Below, piece after piece: positions 16,490-24,210 of a stretch of DNA of 37,240 bases (positions are counted from its first letter, which is position 1; each line of letters begins with the position of its first letter). Under the pieces are notes generated by a model. It was not told the origin of the DNA. It saw nothing but the letters and a program-made list of their open reading frames with translations, and did no database searches. The stretch comes from Candidatus Saccharimonadota bacterium (GTDB lineage Bacteria > Patescibacteriota > Saccharimonadia > Saccharimonadales > Saccharimonadaceae), in assembly GCA_017510705.1 (NCBI GenBank), contig JAFWMO010000010.1, positions 72,678-109,917 of the forward strand, read 5' to 3'. Made by a program: the position numbers and the translations under genes.

Positions 16490-16636
16490 TTAGTCTTTAT
16501 ACGTCTTGTAATTAGGATCGTATTCCGGCTTGCCAACGTGCGGTTTGAGGTTTTTGTGAATGCGCGTATCGTGCTCACTGTCACCCCATTTTTCCTCTTT
16601 AACCTGTTTATCTTTTGTCACATTTTTTTCTTTCAC
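16490..16636 (-). CDS. Small highly charged protein, 48 aa (unknown)
   Basis: GTG start at 16636 with an AGAAGGTG ribosome site; the frame stays open for 48 codons to TAA at 16490-16492. The product is hydrophilic: a lysine-rich N-terminal half, then WGDSEHDTRIHKNLKPHVGK and PEYDPNYKTYKD. There is no membrane segment or signal. Support for a real gene is its own promoter (16688-16715), Shine-Dalgarno site and strong terminator just downstream. I recognise no family. It is divergent from rlmH. Confidence 0.75.
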   Translation of the reverse strand: MKEKNVTKDKQVKEEKWGDSEHDTRIHKNLKPHVGKPEYDPNYKTYKD

Positions 16637-16687
16637 GGTTTCACCTTCTTTCTATGGTCTCTAAAGTGCGTGTGACATTTCGTTTTT

Positions 16688-16715
16688 ATTATAGCACATT
16701 CAAAAAATAGTGCAA
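16688..16715 (-). promoter_or_regulatory. Promoter of the 48-aa gene
   Basis: TTGCAC (16710-16715), 16-nt spacer, TGC-TATAAT (-10 at 16688-16693). It is back to back with the rlmH -10. Confidence 0.65.
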
Positions 16716-16733
16716 ATATGCTATAATTATATC

Positions 16734-17165
16734 ATGATAAGAATAATTGCTGGGGGCAAGAAAAATGCGGGATGGGTGCTGGAAGCGTGCGCTGAATATG
16801 AGAAGCGCTTGCGCAAGCCTTTTGATATTTCTTGGCAATTTATGGAGGAAGAAAAACTTTCTAAATATCTGGCGGATTGGCCGTTTAGTGGGCGAGATTA
16901 TGTAATTTGCTGTGATGAACGTGGCGAAAATATATCATCACCCGAATATTCCCAGAGGCTCAATAATGCATTTGTGGGCGGCAAGGATGTGGTAATTTTG
17001 ATTGGTGGAGCATATGGGTTTGACCAGACTGTAAGAGAGCGGGCGGATTTTGTCTGGAGTTTTTCTAAATTGGTATTTCCACACCAGATTTTTCGCGTGA
17101 TGATAGTAGAACAGATTTACCGAGCGAGCGAAATTATGAAAGGAAGTGGGTATCACCACGTTTAA
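16734..17165 (+). CDS. rlmH: 23S rRNA pseudouridine1915 N3-methyltransferase RlmH
   Basis: This 143-aa SPOUT-family methyltransferase starts MIRIIAGGKKNAGWV. It has the knotted SAM site ILIGGAYGF and the C-terminal FPHQIFRVMIVEQIYRASEI then YHHV, typical of RlmH. It methylates the pseudouridine at position 1915 of 23S rRNA on assembled ribosomes. I use the ATG at 16734. A GTG further upstream would place the TATAAT box (16722-16727) inside the coding region. The -10 ends 6 nt before this ATG, implying a leaderless message. tsaD begins 3 nt after its stop. Confidence 0.94.
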   Translation: MIRIIAGGKKNAGWVLEACAEYEKRLRKPFDISWQFMEEEKLSKYLADWPFSGRDYVICCDERGENISSPEYSQRLNNAFVGGKDVVILIGGAYGFDQTVRERADFVWSFSKLVFPHQIFRVMIVEQIYRASEIMKGSGYHHV

Positions 17166-17168
17166 GTT

Positions 17169-18464
17169 ATGAAGATTCTTGGAATTGAGACAAGTTGTGA
17201 CGAAACGGCGGCGGCCGTAGTAGAAGATGGGCGCGAGATTTTGTCTAATGTGGTAGTATCGCAAATAGATATCTTTGCTGAATACGGCGGAGTGATCCCA
17301 GAGGTGGCGGCGAGGAGCCATTTGGAGGCAATAATGCCGGTAGTAAACAAAGCCCTCTCTGACGCAAATTGCACCTGGGACGATATTGATGCGATTGCCG
17401 TGACACATGCACCGGGACTTTTGGGCTCACTATTAATTGGGACGCTCACGGCCAGAACACTTGCGATACTTCATAATAAACCACTTTATGCTACCCATCA
17501 CCTGAAGTCACACGTGTATGCGAATTGGCTTAGTAGCGTAAAATCGTCCGACTCGGGGTCGCGTCCAGCCGGCCCATCAGCCCTTCGGGCTGTCTGCGTC
17601 CCAAGGGGCAGTCTGCCATGGGCGGCTGGCGCTAATTCCTCGCTTCGCTCGCACGTCCCAAGGGGTGAACGCGCTGCCGCGCTCCGCAATACCCCGAGCC
17701 CGGACGATTTTACGCTGCCTCAATTTCCTTTACTGGCGCTGGTGGTGTCTGGTGGACATACGCAAATTCTCTATATGAAGGCACACAATCAGTTTGAGAT
17801 TATCGGGACGACGCATGATGATGCGGTGGGGGAGTGTTTTGATAAAGTAGCGAAGATACTGGGGTTGCCTTATCCTGGTGGGCCAAGTATTGCCAAGGCG
17901 GCATCTAGTGGCGATGATAAGAAATATAAATTGCCACATCCGAAAGTTGAAGAGCTAGATTTTTCGTTTTCTGGACTAAAAACTGCGGTGTTAAGGGCGG
18001 TGCAAAAAGAGGTAGGGGTGCCGATTTCGTATCCTTCTCACAAGTTGAAAAAGCTACTAACAAAACAGCAAGTAGCGGATTTTGCGGCGTCATTCCAAAA
18101 AACAGCTGTGGACATCCTTGCGGAAAAATTAAAAATGGCCCTAGAACAACATCCTGACGTGCAATCAGTTGTGGTTGCCGGTGGTGTGAGTGCGAATACG
18201 CTGCTAAGAGAGGAGATGAAAAAGAGATTTTCTCGGGCCGCGTCGCTCGCTCCCATCGCCATGGGGCTCGCGCGCTCGTCCTCGCCTTGCCAGGCTCCGG
18301 ATTCCCTCGAAAATTCTTTTTCCATCTCCTTTCCAGAGCCTTCACTTTCTGGGGATAATGGAGCAATGGTGGCGGCTGCGGCATACTACGAAATTCAGTC
18401 GGGAGTGAAGCCGACTGATCCGTATGCTCTTAATATTTATCCGAGGATATCGATTGAGGGCTAA
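17169..18464 (+). CDS. tsaD: tRNA N6-threonylcarbamoyladenosine transferase TsaD, with two insertions
   Basis: TsaD transfers threonylcarbamoyl to A37 of ANN-decoding tRNAs. Family motifs are present: LGIETSCDETAAAVV, GLLGSLLIG, the metal-binding THHLKSH, ALVVSGGHTQIL, DDAVGECFDKVAKILGLPYPGG, VVAGGVSANTLLREEM and SGDNGAMVAAAAY with the metal-binding Asp. At 431 aa it is ~90 residues longer than usual. The excess is in two in-frame segments, about residues 122-183 and 348-388. Both are encoded by GC-rich palindromic DNA, both fall between conserved motifs, and neither resembles the family. All catalytic motifs remain, so the protein may still work. The gene follows rlmH by 3 nt. Confidence 0.95.
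   Translation: MKILGIETSCDETAAAVVEDGREILSNVVVSQIDIFAEYGGVIPEVAARSHLEAIMPVVNKALSDANCTWDDIDAIAVTHAPGLLGSLLIGTLTARTLAILHNKPLYATHHLKSHVYANWLSSVKSSDSGSRPAGPSALRAVCVPRGSLPWAAGANSSLRSHVPRGERAAALRNTPSPDDFTLPQFPLLALVVSGGHTQILYMKAHNQFEIIGTTHDDAVGECFDKVAKILGLPYPGGPSIAKAASSGDDKKYKLPHPKVEELDFSFSGLKTAVLRAVQKEVGVPISYPSHKLKKLLTKQQVADFAASFQKTAVDILAEKLKMALEQHPDVQSVVVAGGVSANTLLREEMKKRFSRAASLAPIAMGLARSSSPCQAPDSLENSFSISFPEPSLSGDNGAMVAAAAYYEIQSGVKPTDPYALNIYPRISIEG
17534..17716. repeat. In-frame palindromic insertion 1 in tsaD (183 bp)
   Basis: Terminal arms AGCGTAAAATCGTCCG + ACTCGGGG (17534-17557) and the inverted copy (17692-17716) enclose nested hairpins, including CAGCCC-TTC-GGGCTG and CCAGCC..GGCTGG. The length is 61 codons exactly with no stop. 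It sits between the THHLKSH and LVVSGGHT motifs. Confidence 0.9.
18211..18331. repeat. Palindromic insertion 2 in tsaD
   Basis: The left arm (18211-18237, starting AGGAGATGAAAAAGAGA) is native coding sequence for REEMKKRF. The right arm (18305-18331) is an imperfect inverted copy of it. The GC-rich core between them resembles the core in valS (about 39 of the first 53 positions). Confidence 0.85.
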
Positions 18465-18549
18465 GATAGAAGTTTGGCGGTGGAGGATTGGTTGGCAAAT
18501 TTGCGGTCGAAAGTCCAGAGAGGCTCTTTGCGTTTCATAGCGATACGAG

Positions 18550-20754
18550 CTATTTGATCACCCTGTCGGCGACGCGGGCCATCAGATGCTTGGTGCCGGT
18601 GAATATGGCGAAGCCGGCAGCAATGATGATGCCAGAAGCAATGGCGCCGTCTTTGGTAAGAAAGACAAATTCAAAGAAGTCACGAAGAAATGGGATAAGA
18701 AATACCGCCGCCATAATACCGATAATTGTGACGAGGAGGCCGCTACGGAGAAGATTGAGTGGGCGGGAAATCCAGTAGATAAGAGATAGATCAATCACGA
18801 AAGTAATAAAGACAGAGGCGGTGGTGAGTTCTTGGTGGGTAAAGCTTTGGCTATCGGCCACAATGGAGAGGGCAATCATACAAACCGTAACGGTAAGACC
18901 AATCGGGAAGGAATATTGAAGAATATTCTTAGTGAAGCGATTTTTGATGCGGTCGGTATTGTGCTCTAGGGCGAGGACGAAGGCCGGAAAGCCAATACAG
19001 GCGAAGTTTAGAAGTGACATTTCAATAGGAGTGAATGGATAGTTGAATGGTAAGAAAACAAAGAATACGGCAAGAATAGAGGCGTAAACTGTTTTGGCGA
19101 GGAAGAGAGCAGTGGAGCGCTCGAGGTTGTTGATGGATTGACGGCCTTCGTCGATAATAGACGGGACGGCGGCGAAGTCTGATTTTAGGAGTACCAATTT
19201 GGCAGAACGGCGAGCGGCATCAGAGCCTTCACCGATAGCAATAGAACAATCGGCTTCTTTCATGGCCAAAATATCGTTGACACCATCACCGGTCATGGCG
19301 ACGGTTTTTCCCTGTTTTTTGAAAGCAATAATAAGATTTTTCTTTTGCTCTGGCTTGACGCGGGTAAAAATGGCATATTCTTTGACTAGTTGATTATAGT
19401 TTGGAGATTTTACCGTGGAGAGGTCGACACCACGGAGATCTCTTACTCCGACGGTTTTGGCGATATTTTGGACAGTGATGAGATCGTCACCAGAGATGAT
19501 TTTGACCTCCACGTCGTTTTTGTAAAAATAGTTGATAATCTCTGGCGCATCGTGGCGGATTTCGTCTTCTAGGCGAATAAAACCTAGGAGTTTTTCACGT
19601 TTCATTACGCCTAGGACACGATAGGCGCCTTTTTGTTTCTCGGCTTGGCGTAAATAAGTTTTGTCGGAAGTCATAAATTCAGTGGCGCCAATAAGGTACT
19701 CGGTATCTCCAATGCGGACACCGGAATACTTGCGGTCTGATGAAAATGGGATAATTTCAAAATCACCTGTGGCGCGATTTTTGGCACTTCTCGCGAATCT
19801 TTTTTTCAAAGCGCGTGAAGTGGCGTTGTCGGCCGGAATGTGGCTAGAAATAAGCTCTAGCGCGTCTAGGAGGGCATTTTCTGACACGCCTTCTGCCGGC
19901 GTGAAGTCGTAGACGGCCATATTGCCGGTGGTGATGGTGCCAGTTTTGTCTAAACAGATGCAATCAACGCGGGCGAGCGTCTCTATGGAATAGAGGTCTT
20001 GAACGAGAACTTTTTTCTTGCTAAGGCGGATGGTGGCAAGAGCGAGAACAGATGAGGTGAGTAAGATGAGACCCTCTGGTATCATATTGATAAGGCCAGC
20101 TACAGTGCCAGTGACGGCCACCTCTGGCGATTCAGCTACGCGAAAACGTGCCCAAAGCAACAATGCACCTACCGGTATGAGAGAATAAGAGATGTATTTG
20201 ACGATATTATTCATGAGAGTAAAGAGCTTGGAGTCGGCAGTCTTGATGGTATGAGCGGCGTTTTCAATTTTGGTAAGAGAGTTTTCGTCTCCAACTTTTG
20301 TGACCTTGGCTTTGCAGGCGCCAGAGACAACAAAACTACCAGAGATAAGCTCGTCACCCTGGCGTTTGACGATATTATCTGCTTCACCGGTGACGAACGA
20401 CTCGTTTACCTCTATGGCGCCTTCTTGTATTACACTGTCATACAGGACTTGATCGCCAAGAGCAAGGACCACGAGGTCACCTTTTATGATTTTTTCTGGT
20501 TCAATCTGAAAAGTTTTGCCATCTCTTACTACAGTAGGTTTTTGTTCGGCAATGAGGCGCATTTTGTCAATAATACGCTTGGCGCGAATCTCGTTGATGA
20601 TGCTGATAAGAGTATTGGCAATAGCAATAAAGATGAACAGCATATTTTTGTAACTACCAACAAAAGCCACCATCATGGCTAAGATGACGTTTACGAGGTT
20701 AAACAGCGTAAAAGTGTTTTTTGCAATGATGTGTAGTGTGGAGTTTTGTTTCAT
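18550..20754 (-). CDS. P-type cation-transporting ATPase, CtpE-like
   Basis: This 734-aa P-type ATPase has the phosphorylation site CLDKTGT (Asp at residue 269), the membrane-helix-4 motif MIPEGLILLTSSV (224-236) and the hinge MTGDGVNDILAMKEAD. Its layout fits the CtpE group implicated in calcium uptake; substrate is inference. About seven to ten membrane segments are spread at the two ends. The actuator loop reads VTGEAD where most pumps have TGES. The N-terminus starts directly at the ENTFTLFN-like helix, lacking the ~60-residue cytoplasmic lead of longer homologues. A TGC-TATAAT (20762-20767) lies 7 nt before the ATG, so the short start is likely the real one. Confidence 0.92.
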   Translation of the reverse strand: MKQNSTLHIIAKNTFTLFNLVNVILAMMVAFVGSYKNMLFIFIAIANTLISIINEIRAKRIIDKMRLIAEQKPTVVRDGKTFQIEPEKIIKGDLVVLALGDQVLYDSVIQEGAIEVNESFVTGEADNIVKRQGDELISGSFVVSGACKAKVTKVGDENSLTKIENAAHTIKTADSKLFTLMNNIVKYISYSLIPVGALLLWARFRVAESPEVAVTGTVAGLINMIPEGLILLTSSVLALATIRLSKKKVLVQDLYSIETLARVDCICLDKTGTITTGNMAVYDFTPAEGVSENALLDALELISSHIPADNATSRALKKRFARSAKNRATGDFEIIPFSSDRKYSGVRIGDTEYLIGATEFMTSDKTYLRQAEKQKGAYRVLGVMKREKLLGFIRLEDEIRHDAPEIINYFYKNDVEVKIISGDDLITVQNIAKTVGVRDLRGVDLSTVKSPNYNQLVKEYAIFTRVKPEQKKNLIIAFKKQGKTVAMTGDGVNDILAMKEADCSIAIGEGSDAARRSAKLVLLKSDFAAVPSIIDEGRQSINNLERSTALFLAKTVYASILAVFFVFLPFNYPFTPIEMSLLNFACIGFPAFVLALEHNTDRIKNRFTKNILQYSFPIGLTVTVCMIALSIVADSQSFTHQELTTASVFITFVIDLSLIYWISRPLNLLRSGLLVTIIGIMAAVFLIPFLRDFFEFVFLTKDGAIASGIIIAAGFAIFTGTKHLMARVADRVIK

Positions 20755-20791
20755 TCTCTCTATTATAGCACACTAGGTTAAGTGGTTACGT

Positions 20792-20820
20792 TTGAGTTTT
20801 TCCCTGTTTTATGGTAAAAT
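20792..20820 (+). promoter_or_regulatory. Promoter of the HEAT/DUF5758-like gene
   Basis: TTGAGT (20792-20797), 17-nt spacer, TGG-TAAAAT (-10 at 20815-20820). A ~55-nt leader precedes the start. Confidence 0.65.
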
Positions 20821-20883
20821 GCGGTCAGAAAGTAGGTTTTTGAACGTTAACATAGATATCCTAGAATGAGAGGGGGAAATGAG

Positions 20884-22098
20884 ATGATCAATATAAAAAC
20901 AATTGAAAAGGGACTTTTAGACAGTGATAAATATGTAAGGAAAGCTGCAATTATGGCGGCGAGGTATCAAAGCCACAATGCGGACGTGATAGACGACTGG
21001 TGGCACAGTGAGGACGTAAATTTTAAGATTGCGTCGTGTTTTTCTTATCTTGGTGCAAACAGAATGCTGCCAAAACAGAAAGTCGCAAAGGTAATCCACG
21101 AGTGCGCAAAACTCTACGGAGATGAATTTGCGAGCAATTTGCTCTTGGCCGGCTATAAACGTGATGCAATATTGACACGAATGTATCCGGAAGAGGAGTT
21201 TTCGCAGTATTACTCCGTAAAACTCCTGAAGAAGTGCGCAAATACTATCCCGATAGCGGCACCAATTATCACGAAATGGCTCGACTCGCCAGAGTGGTAT
21301 CATCAATGTCTTGCTCTTTATGTCTTGGCAAGACAAGAGGCCAAGGGATTTGTGCCGATTTCTTACATTTATCCCGCGCTGGAAAACATGGATAAAGCCG
21401 TGCGCGAAGCTGGAGTAGAGGCATTAAGAAATATTGGCCCTAGCATGAATTTCATGGCAGTGAAATTTATAAACCCGCTTAATAGTTCTAGTGTCAGAGA
21501 AACTTTGATGCATGTTTGCCAGGGGCGAAAAGATATAATTTTGCCTTTGAATCCCAATAGAATGTTGAGGGGTGAGTTGATGGCAGTGAGAGGACTAAGC
21601 GTAGAGGAAGAGACGGTGCTGAAATGGGAGAAAGGTACTACAAAGGAAAGGGCAGCAGCGCTTTATGCTAGGGCTGATGAGCCAAATTTGCCATACGTAG
21701 TGATTGAGCGTGGACTAAGAGATGGCGATTCGCTCCTGAGGGAAGCGGCACTAATTGTCTCTAGAACGCATGGCTACCCGCCATATCATTCCTTTAAACC
21801 AAAGAAAACAGTCTTTAAAAAATGCGTCGGTGATGTAATTTTGGAGGCGGAAATCCCCGAGTCGGCAGAAATTAGGGGCGATGGACGTGATGGTGCACGC
21901 GCTAATAGGGCGATAATCAAAAGTATAGAGAATGATTATTGCGGAGAAAAAATCGGAATCGCGTTTTATGATTGCTCAACAGAGTATAGAGTGGGCGATA
22001 CTGTAGAAATTAACGATTTTGATATGTCACTAGAAGAATGTGCAAGCGGATTTCATTTTTTTGAGAATCATAAGCTTGCAAAAAGTTTTTACTATTAA
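20884..22098 (+). CDS. HEAT-repeat protein with a C-terminal DUF5758-like domain
   Basis: This 404-aa protein starts at the ATG at 20884, which follows an AGAGGGGG ribosome site; the ATG at 20866 would overlap that site. The N-terminal ~300 residues are helical repeats (DSDKYVRKAAIMAAR, DKAVREAGVEALRNIG, DSLLREAALIVSR) consistent with HEAT repeats. The C-terminal ~90 residues (from VFKKCVGDVILEAEIPESA to ECASGFHFFENHKLA) resemble the domain called DUF5758, often seen at the end of phage and pentapeptide-repeat proteins. The function is unknown. It may be a scaffold or a phage-derived gene. It is monocistronic, with promoter and terminator. Confidence 0.8.
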   Translation: MINIKTIEKGLLDSDKYVRKAAIMAARYQSHNADVIDDWWHSEDVNFKIASCFSYLGANRMLPKQKVAKVIHECAKLYGDEFASNLLLAGYKRDAILTRMYPEEEFSQYYSVKLLKKCANTIPIAAPIITKWLDSPEWYHQCLALYVLARQEAKGFVPISYIYPALENMDKAVREAGVEALRNIGPSMNFMAVKFINPLNSSSVRETLMHVCQGRKDIILPLNPNRMLRGELMAVRGLSVEEETVLKWEKGTTKERAAALYARADEPNLPYVVIERGLRDGDSLLREAALIVSRTHGYPPYHSFKPKKTVFKKCVGDVILEAEIPESAEIRGDGRDGARANRAIIKSIENDYCGEKIGIAFYDCSTEYRVGDTVEINDFDMSLEECASGFHFFENHKLAKSFYY

Positions 22099-22113
22099 TA
22101 AGACCTGCTTTTG

Positions 22114-22141
22114 GCCTGTGGCGGATGCTGCAGGCTTTTTT
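22114..22141 (+). terminator. Terminator of the HEAT-repeat gene
   Basis: GCCTG/CAGGC stem followed by six or more T residues. Confidence 0.75.
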
Positions 22142-22165
22142 CTTGAGATATTTTTGTATTTTGGC

Positions 22166-22197
22166 AAAAAATAAGGCCGCGATTAAGATGCGGCCTT
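22166..22197 (-). terminator. Terminator overlapping the end of the His-rich gene
   Basis: Stem AAGGCCGC/GCGGCCTT. On the minus strand it ends in TTATTTTTT. The 5' arm lies within the last codons of the gene. Confidence 0.85.
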
Positions 22198-22533
22198 GTC
22201 GTGATGATGGTGCTGGTGGTGATGATGGCGGTCGTGCTCGAAATAGTACGGGCCGTGCTCGTGATGAGTATGGGCATGAGCTATTCCGAGTAGGCGCCTA
22301 AGTCTGGCTATGGATAATGATAAAACCATCAGAGCGACGCCGATACCGATACTTTCGGGCTTGCCATAGGTAGGCAATCCGGCCATATCAGATAGCACCA
22401 TCAGTGCCAGCGTGACCATACTTGCAAAAACTAAGGCATATATGGTCATCAGTTCTTTTCTGTCGCTGCTATCTTCCACAAGGAAAGGTAACAAGCACCC
22501 TGCAGCGACAACGAGTATGTAAAGTCCTAACAT
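22183..22533 (-). CDS. Small membrane protein with a His-rich tail (unknown)
   Basis: The 116-aa protein has three predicted membrane segments (about residues 3-19, 29-48 and 60-78), then a cytosolic or external tail with about 16 histidines (HAHTHHEHG and HHHHQHHHH). The tail suggests binding of Zn, Ni, Co or Cu ions, for storage, sensing or delivery. No transporter family is recognisable. A near-consensus promoter and a full AAAGGAGGG ribosome site make it well expressed. It is followed immediately by a terminator, so it is monocistronic. Confidence 0.8.
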   Translation of the reverse strand: MLGLYILVVAAGCLLPFLVEDSSDRKELMTIYALVFASMVTLALMVLSDMAGLPTYGKPESIGIGVALMVLSLSIARLRRLLGIAHAHTHHEHGPYYFEHDRHHHHQHHHHDKAAS

Positions 22534-22569
22534 TATTTTTTCCCTCCTTTATAAAAATACGTGCACACC

Positions 22570-22598
22570 ATTATAGCACGAGCAAGATAAAAAGTCAA
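22570..22598 (-). promoter_or_regulatory. Promoter of the His-rich membrane protein
   Basis: TTGACT (22593-22598), 17-nt spacer, TGC-TATAAT (-10 at 22570-22575). The leader is ~30 nt with AAAGGAGGG. The promoter overlaps nothing but lies right after the femX-like stop. Confidence 0.8.
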
Positions 22599-22609
22599 TA
22601 TTTGGCGCC

Positions 22610-23542
22610 TTAGGCGCGGCGAAGAAGGCGGTTTATCTTGCGGGTAGTCTGGTAGAGCTTGTATTTGGATGGTTTTAGGATAATGTCGTAGGTGCCGGCA
22701 TGGTCTTCTTCTTCCCCGGCGAAGGTTTTCTTGAAATTGGTAAAACCGGCCCAGGGGTGATTATCTGGCGCACCTTCTGGCGCAATACCCCAGAAATCAA
22801 AAGTCTCAAGATTCTTGGCCTTGGCATCAAGGATAAGCTGAATAGTAAGAATACCGGTAGCGTGGAGCCTTCTTCCCTGTTCGGACTGGGCACCCTGAAG
22901 ATTGTAGCGCACAACAGCGTCGTCAAAAACAAGACCAGCTGCAACAATTTCCTGCTGGTTTGTCTCTGGGTTTTGATATTTTACTGTATAAAGGGTAGAA
23001 AATGGCTGGGCGAGCTCGGTACTTAGGTATTTCTCGGAGAAGATGTTGATTCCCTTCTTGTCGGCAAGGGCTTTTTGGAGAGCAATGAGGTGCTTGACAT
23101 CTTCTGGCTTGTGCGACGTCTTTATAGTGAGACCGTTTTTTTCGGCGTTTCTGTGATAGCGGAGAAGACGAGATGGGAGTTTTTGCTTTAGCTCATCATC
23201 TGTACCTTTAAGATCGAGAATCCAAGTCTCTTTGGGGTTTAGATCGGTGGATTTTTTGGTGTTTTTAGGGGCATATTTAGCAAAATCTGGGTCTAGAGGC
23301 TCCACACGAATAAAGATGGCGCCGTGCTTAGCGGCAAGAGCTTTTAATGAATTGTAGGCGTCGTTAAAACCTTCTTTATCAACATAAATTGGGCCGTACG
23401 GCAAGTAAAGATAGTTCCCTACTGGGGTAGTTTTGAGAATTGCCAGGTATTCGTAATTCCCTTTTTTCTCATAAAAAGAAGTTTCCCCGAGGTCTTCCTG
23501 GAGTTTTTGCCATAATTTTGACTGGGTAATCGGAATTCTCAT
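22610..23542 (-). CDS. FemAB/FemX-like peptidyltransferase
   Basis: This 310-aa protein has the two GNAT-like domains of the Fem family and a short helical insert. Features include LYLPYGPIYVDKEG, FIRVEPLDPDF, RYHRNAEKNGLTIK, and the C-terminal LQGAQSEQGRRLHATGILTIQLILDAKAKN then FDFWGIAPEGAPDNHPWAGFTNFKKTFAGE. Such enzymes add amino acids from aminoacyl-tRNA to the peptidoglycan stem peptide. I start at the ATG at 23542. An ATG six codons upstream overlaps the extended -10 (TGT-TACAAT, 23549-23554), which ends 6 nt before the chosen start, so the message is likely leaderless. Confidence 0.93.
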   Translation of the reverse strand: MRIPITQSKLWQKLQEDLGETSFYEKKGNYEYLAILKTTPVGNYLYLPYGPIYVDKEGFNDAYNSLKALAAKHGAIFIRVEPLDPDFAKYAPKNTKKSTDLNPKETWILDLKGTDDELKQKLPSRLLRYHRNAEKNGLTIKTSHKPEDVKHLIALQKALADKKGINIFSEKYLSTELAQPFSTLYTVKYQNPETNQQEIVAAGLVFDDAVVRYNLQGAQSEQGRRLHATGILTIQLILDAKAKNLETFDFWGIAPEGAPDNHPWAGFTNFKKTFAGEEEDHAGTYDIILKPSKYKLYQTTRKINRLLRRA

Positions 23543-23838
23543 AAAAATATTGTAACACAAAACACTTCACGTCGCTGTTTTGCACGTGATTAAGATTGAC
23601 AGCATAAGCATAATATGTCATAGCATAAGCTTTTAATTATGCTTAACGATTTCTCCCAACTAACGGTTGCTAGTGGTTACTTTGATTTTAGCGTGAGCGG
23701 GATGCATTGTCAAGTGCGGTTGCTAGACAAAATGGATGCTAGACATAAGGGGAATAGTGTATGCGAATTTTGGATTTTTGTGGAAAAAGCTGGGGAAGCG
23801 CTTGTGCAAAAATTTGCGCGTGGTGGTATAATGAGGGC
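23543..23838. other. Intergenic stretch without a convincing gene
   Basis: About 296 nt. It holds short repeats (AGCATAAG twice near 23603 and 23624; GCTAG(T/A) motifs near 23669, 23721 and 23737) and the promoter regions of the divergent femX-like gene and the transposase fragment. A weak ORF across 23639-23851 overlaps the promoter and looks spurious. It may be degraded mobile-element DNA. Confidence 0.5.
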
Positions 23839-24045
23839 ATGGCTTTCATAAGAAAATTTGAAACGACTTCGGGGGCTACAGGGGTACAAGTGTGTTACAA
23901 GGAAGGGGGAAGAGTGGTAAAAACCATTCATGTGGGGTCGGCTTCCACCCCCGAAGCCTTGGAACGGCTAGTCAAAAAAGCGCAGGGTATCATCAACGAA
24001 AAAGACAACCCGTTGTTTGATCTTAGTGTTTTTGATAAAAAATAA
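23839..24045 (+). pseudogene. N-terminal fragment of an IS1634-type transposase
   Basis: The 68-aa product MAFIRKFETTSGATGVQVCY onward to DLSVFDKK resembles the first ~65 residues of IS1634/IS4-group transposases, which begin xxIRKVxTxSGATAVQxVYKxGxKVVxxxHIGSA. The DDE catalytic domain is absent: a stop codon and a new promoter follow. It is therefore a truncated remnant, or possibly a retained small protein. A TGG-TATAAT (23827-23832) lies 6 nt before the ATG. I see no terminal inverted repeats or target duplication. Confidence 0.7.
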
Positions 24046-24060
24046 AAATTGTGGTACACT
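24032..24060 (+). promoter_or_regulatory. Promoter of orphan gene A
   Basis: TTGATA (24032-24037), 17-nt A-rich spacer, TGG-TACACT (-10 at 24055-24060). It overlaps the stop of the transposase fragment. Predicted start near 24067. Confidence 0.75.
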
Positions 24061-24066
24061 GAAAGT

Positions 24067-24178
24067 GCGAAACTACAATCTATTTTTCACTTAATCAAGT
24101 AGTGAATGCGGCTATTTACGCAATTTGCTTGATTAAGTAGATTGTAGTTTCGCGACTAAGTAAATAGTCGCATTTTTT
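24067..24178 (+). ncRNA. Structured leader or attenuator upstream of orphan gene A
   Basis: Three competing structures can be drawn. (i) A long stem pairs 24067-24082 and 24090-24099 with 24128-24153, 26 bp in total, with one 7-nt bulge. (ii) A terminator hairpin GCGACTA/TAGTCGC (24152-24171) is followed by six T residues. (iii) TGCGGCTATTTAC (24107-24119) can pair with 24160-24172, which would break the terminator. It may be a cis-regulatory element, or a ~110-nt terminated small RNA. Confidence 0.65.
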
Positions 24179-24210
24179 GTTATGAAGAGTGCGGCAGTAA
24201 GAGAGGTAAT

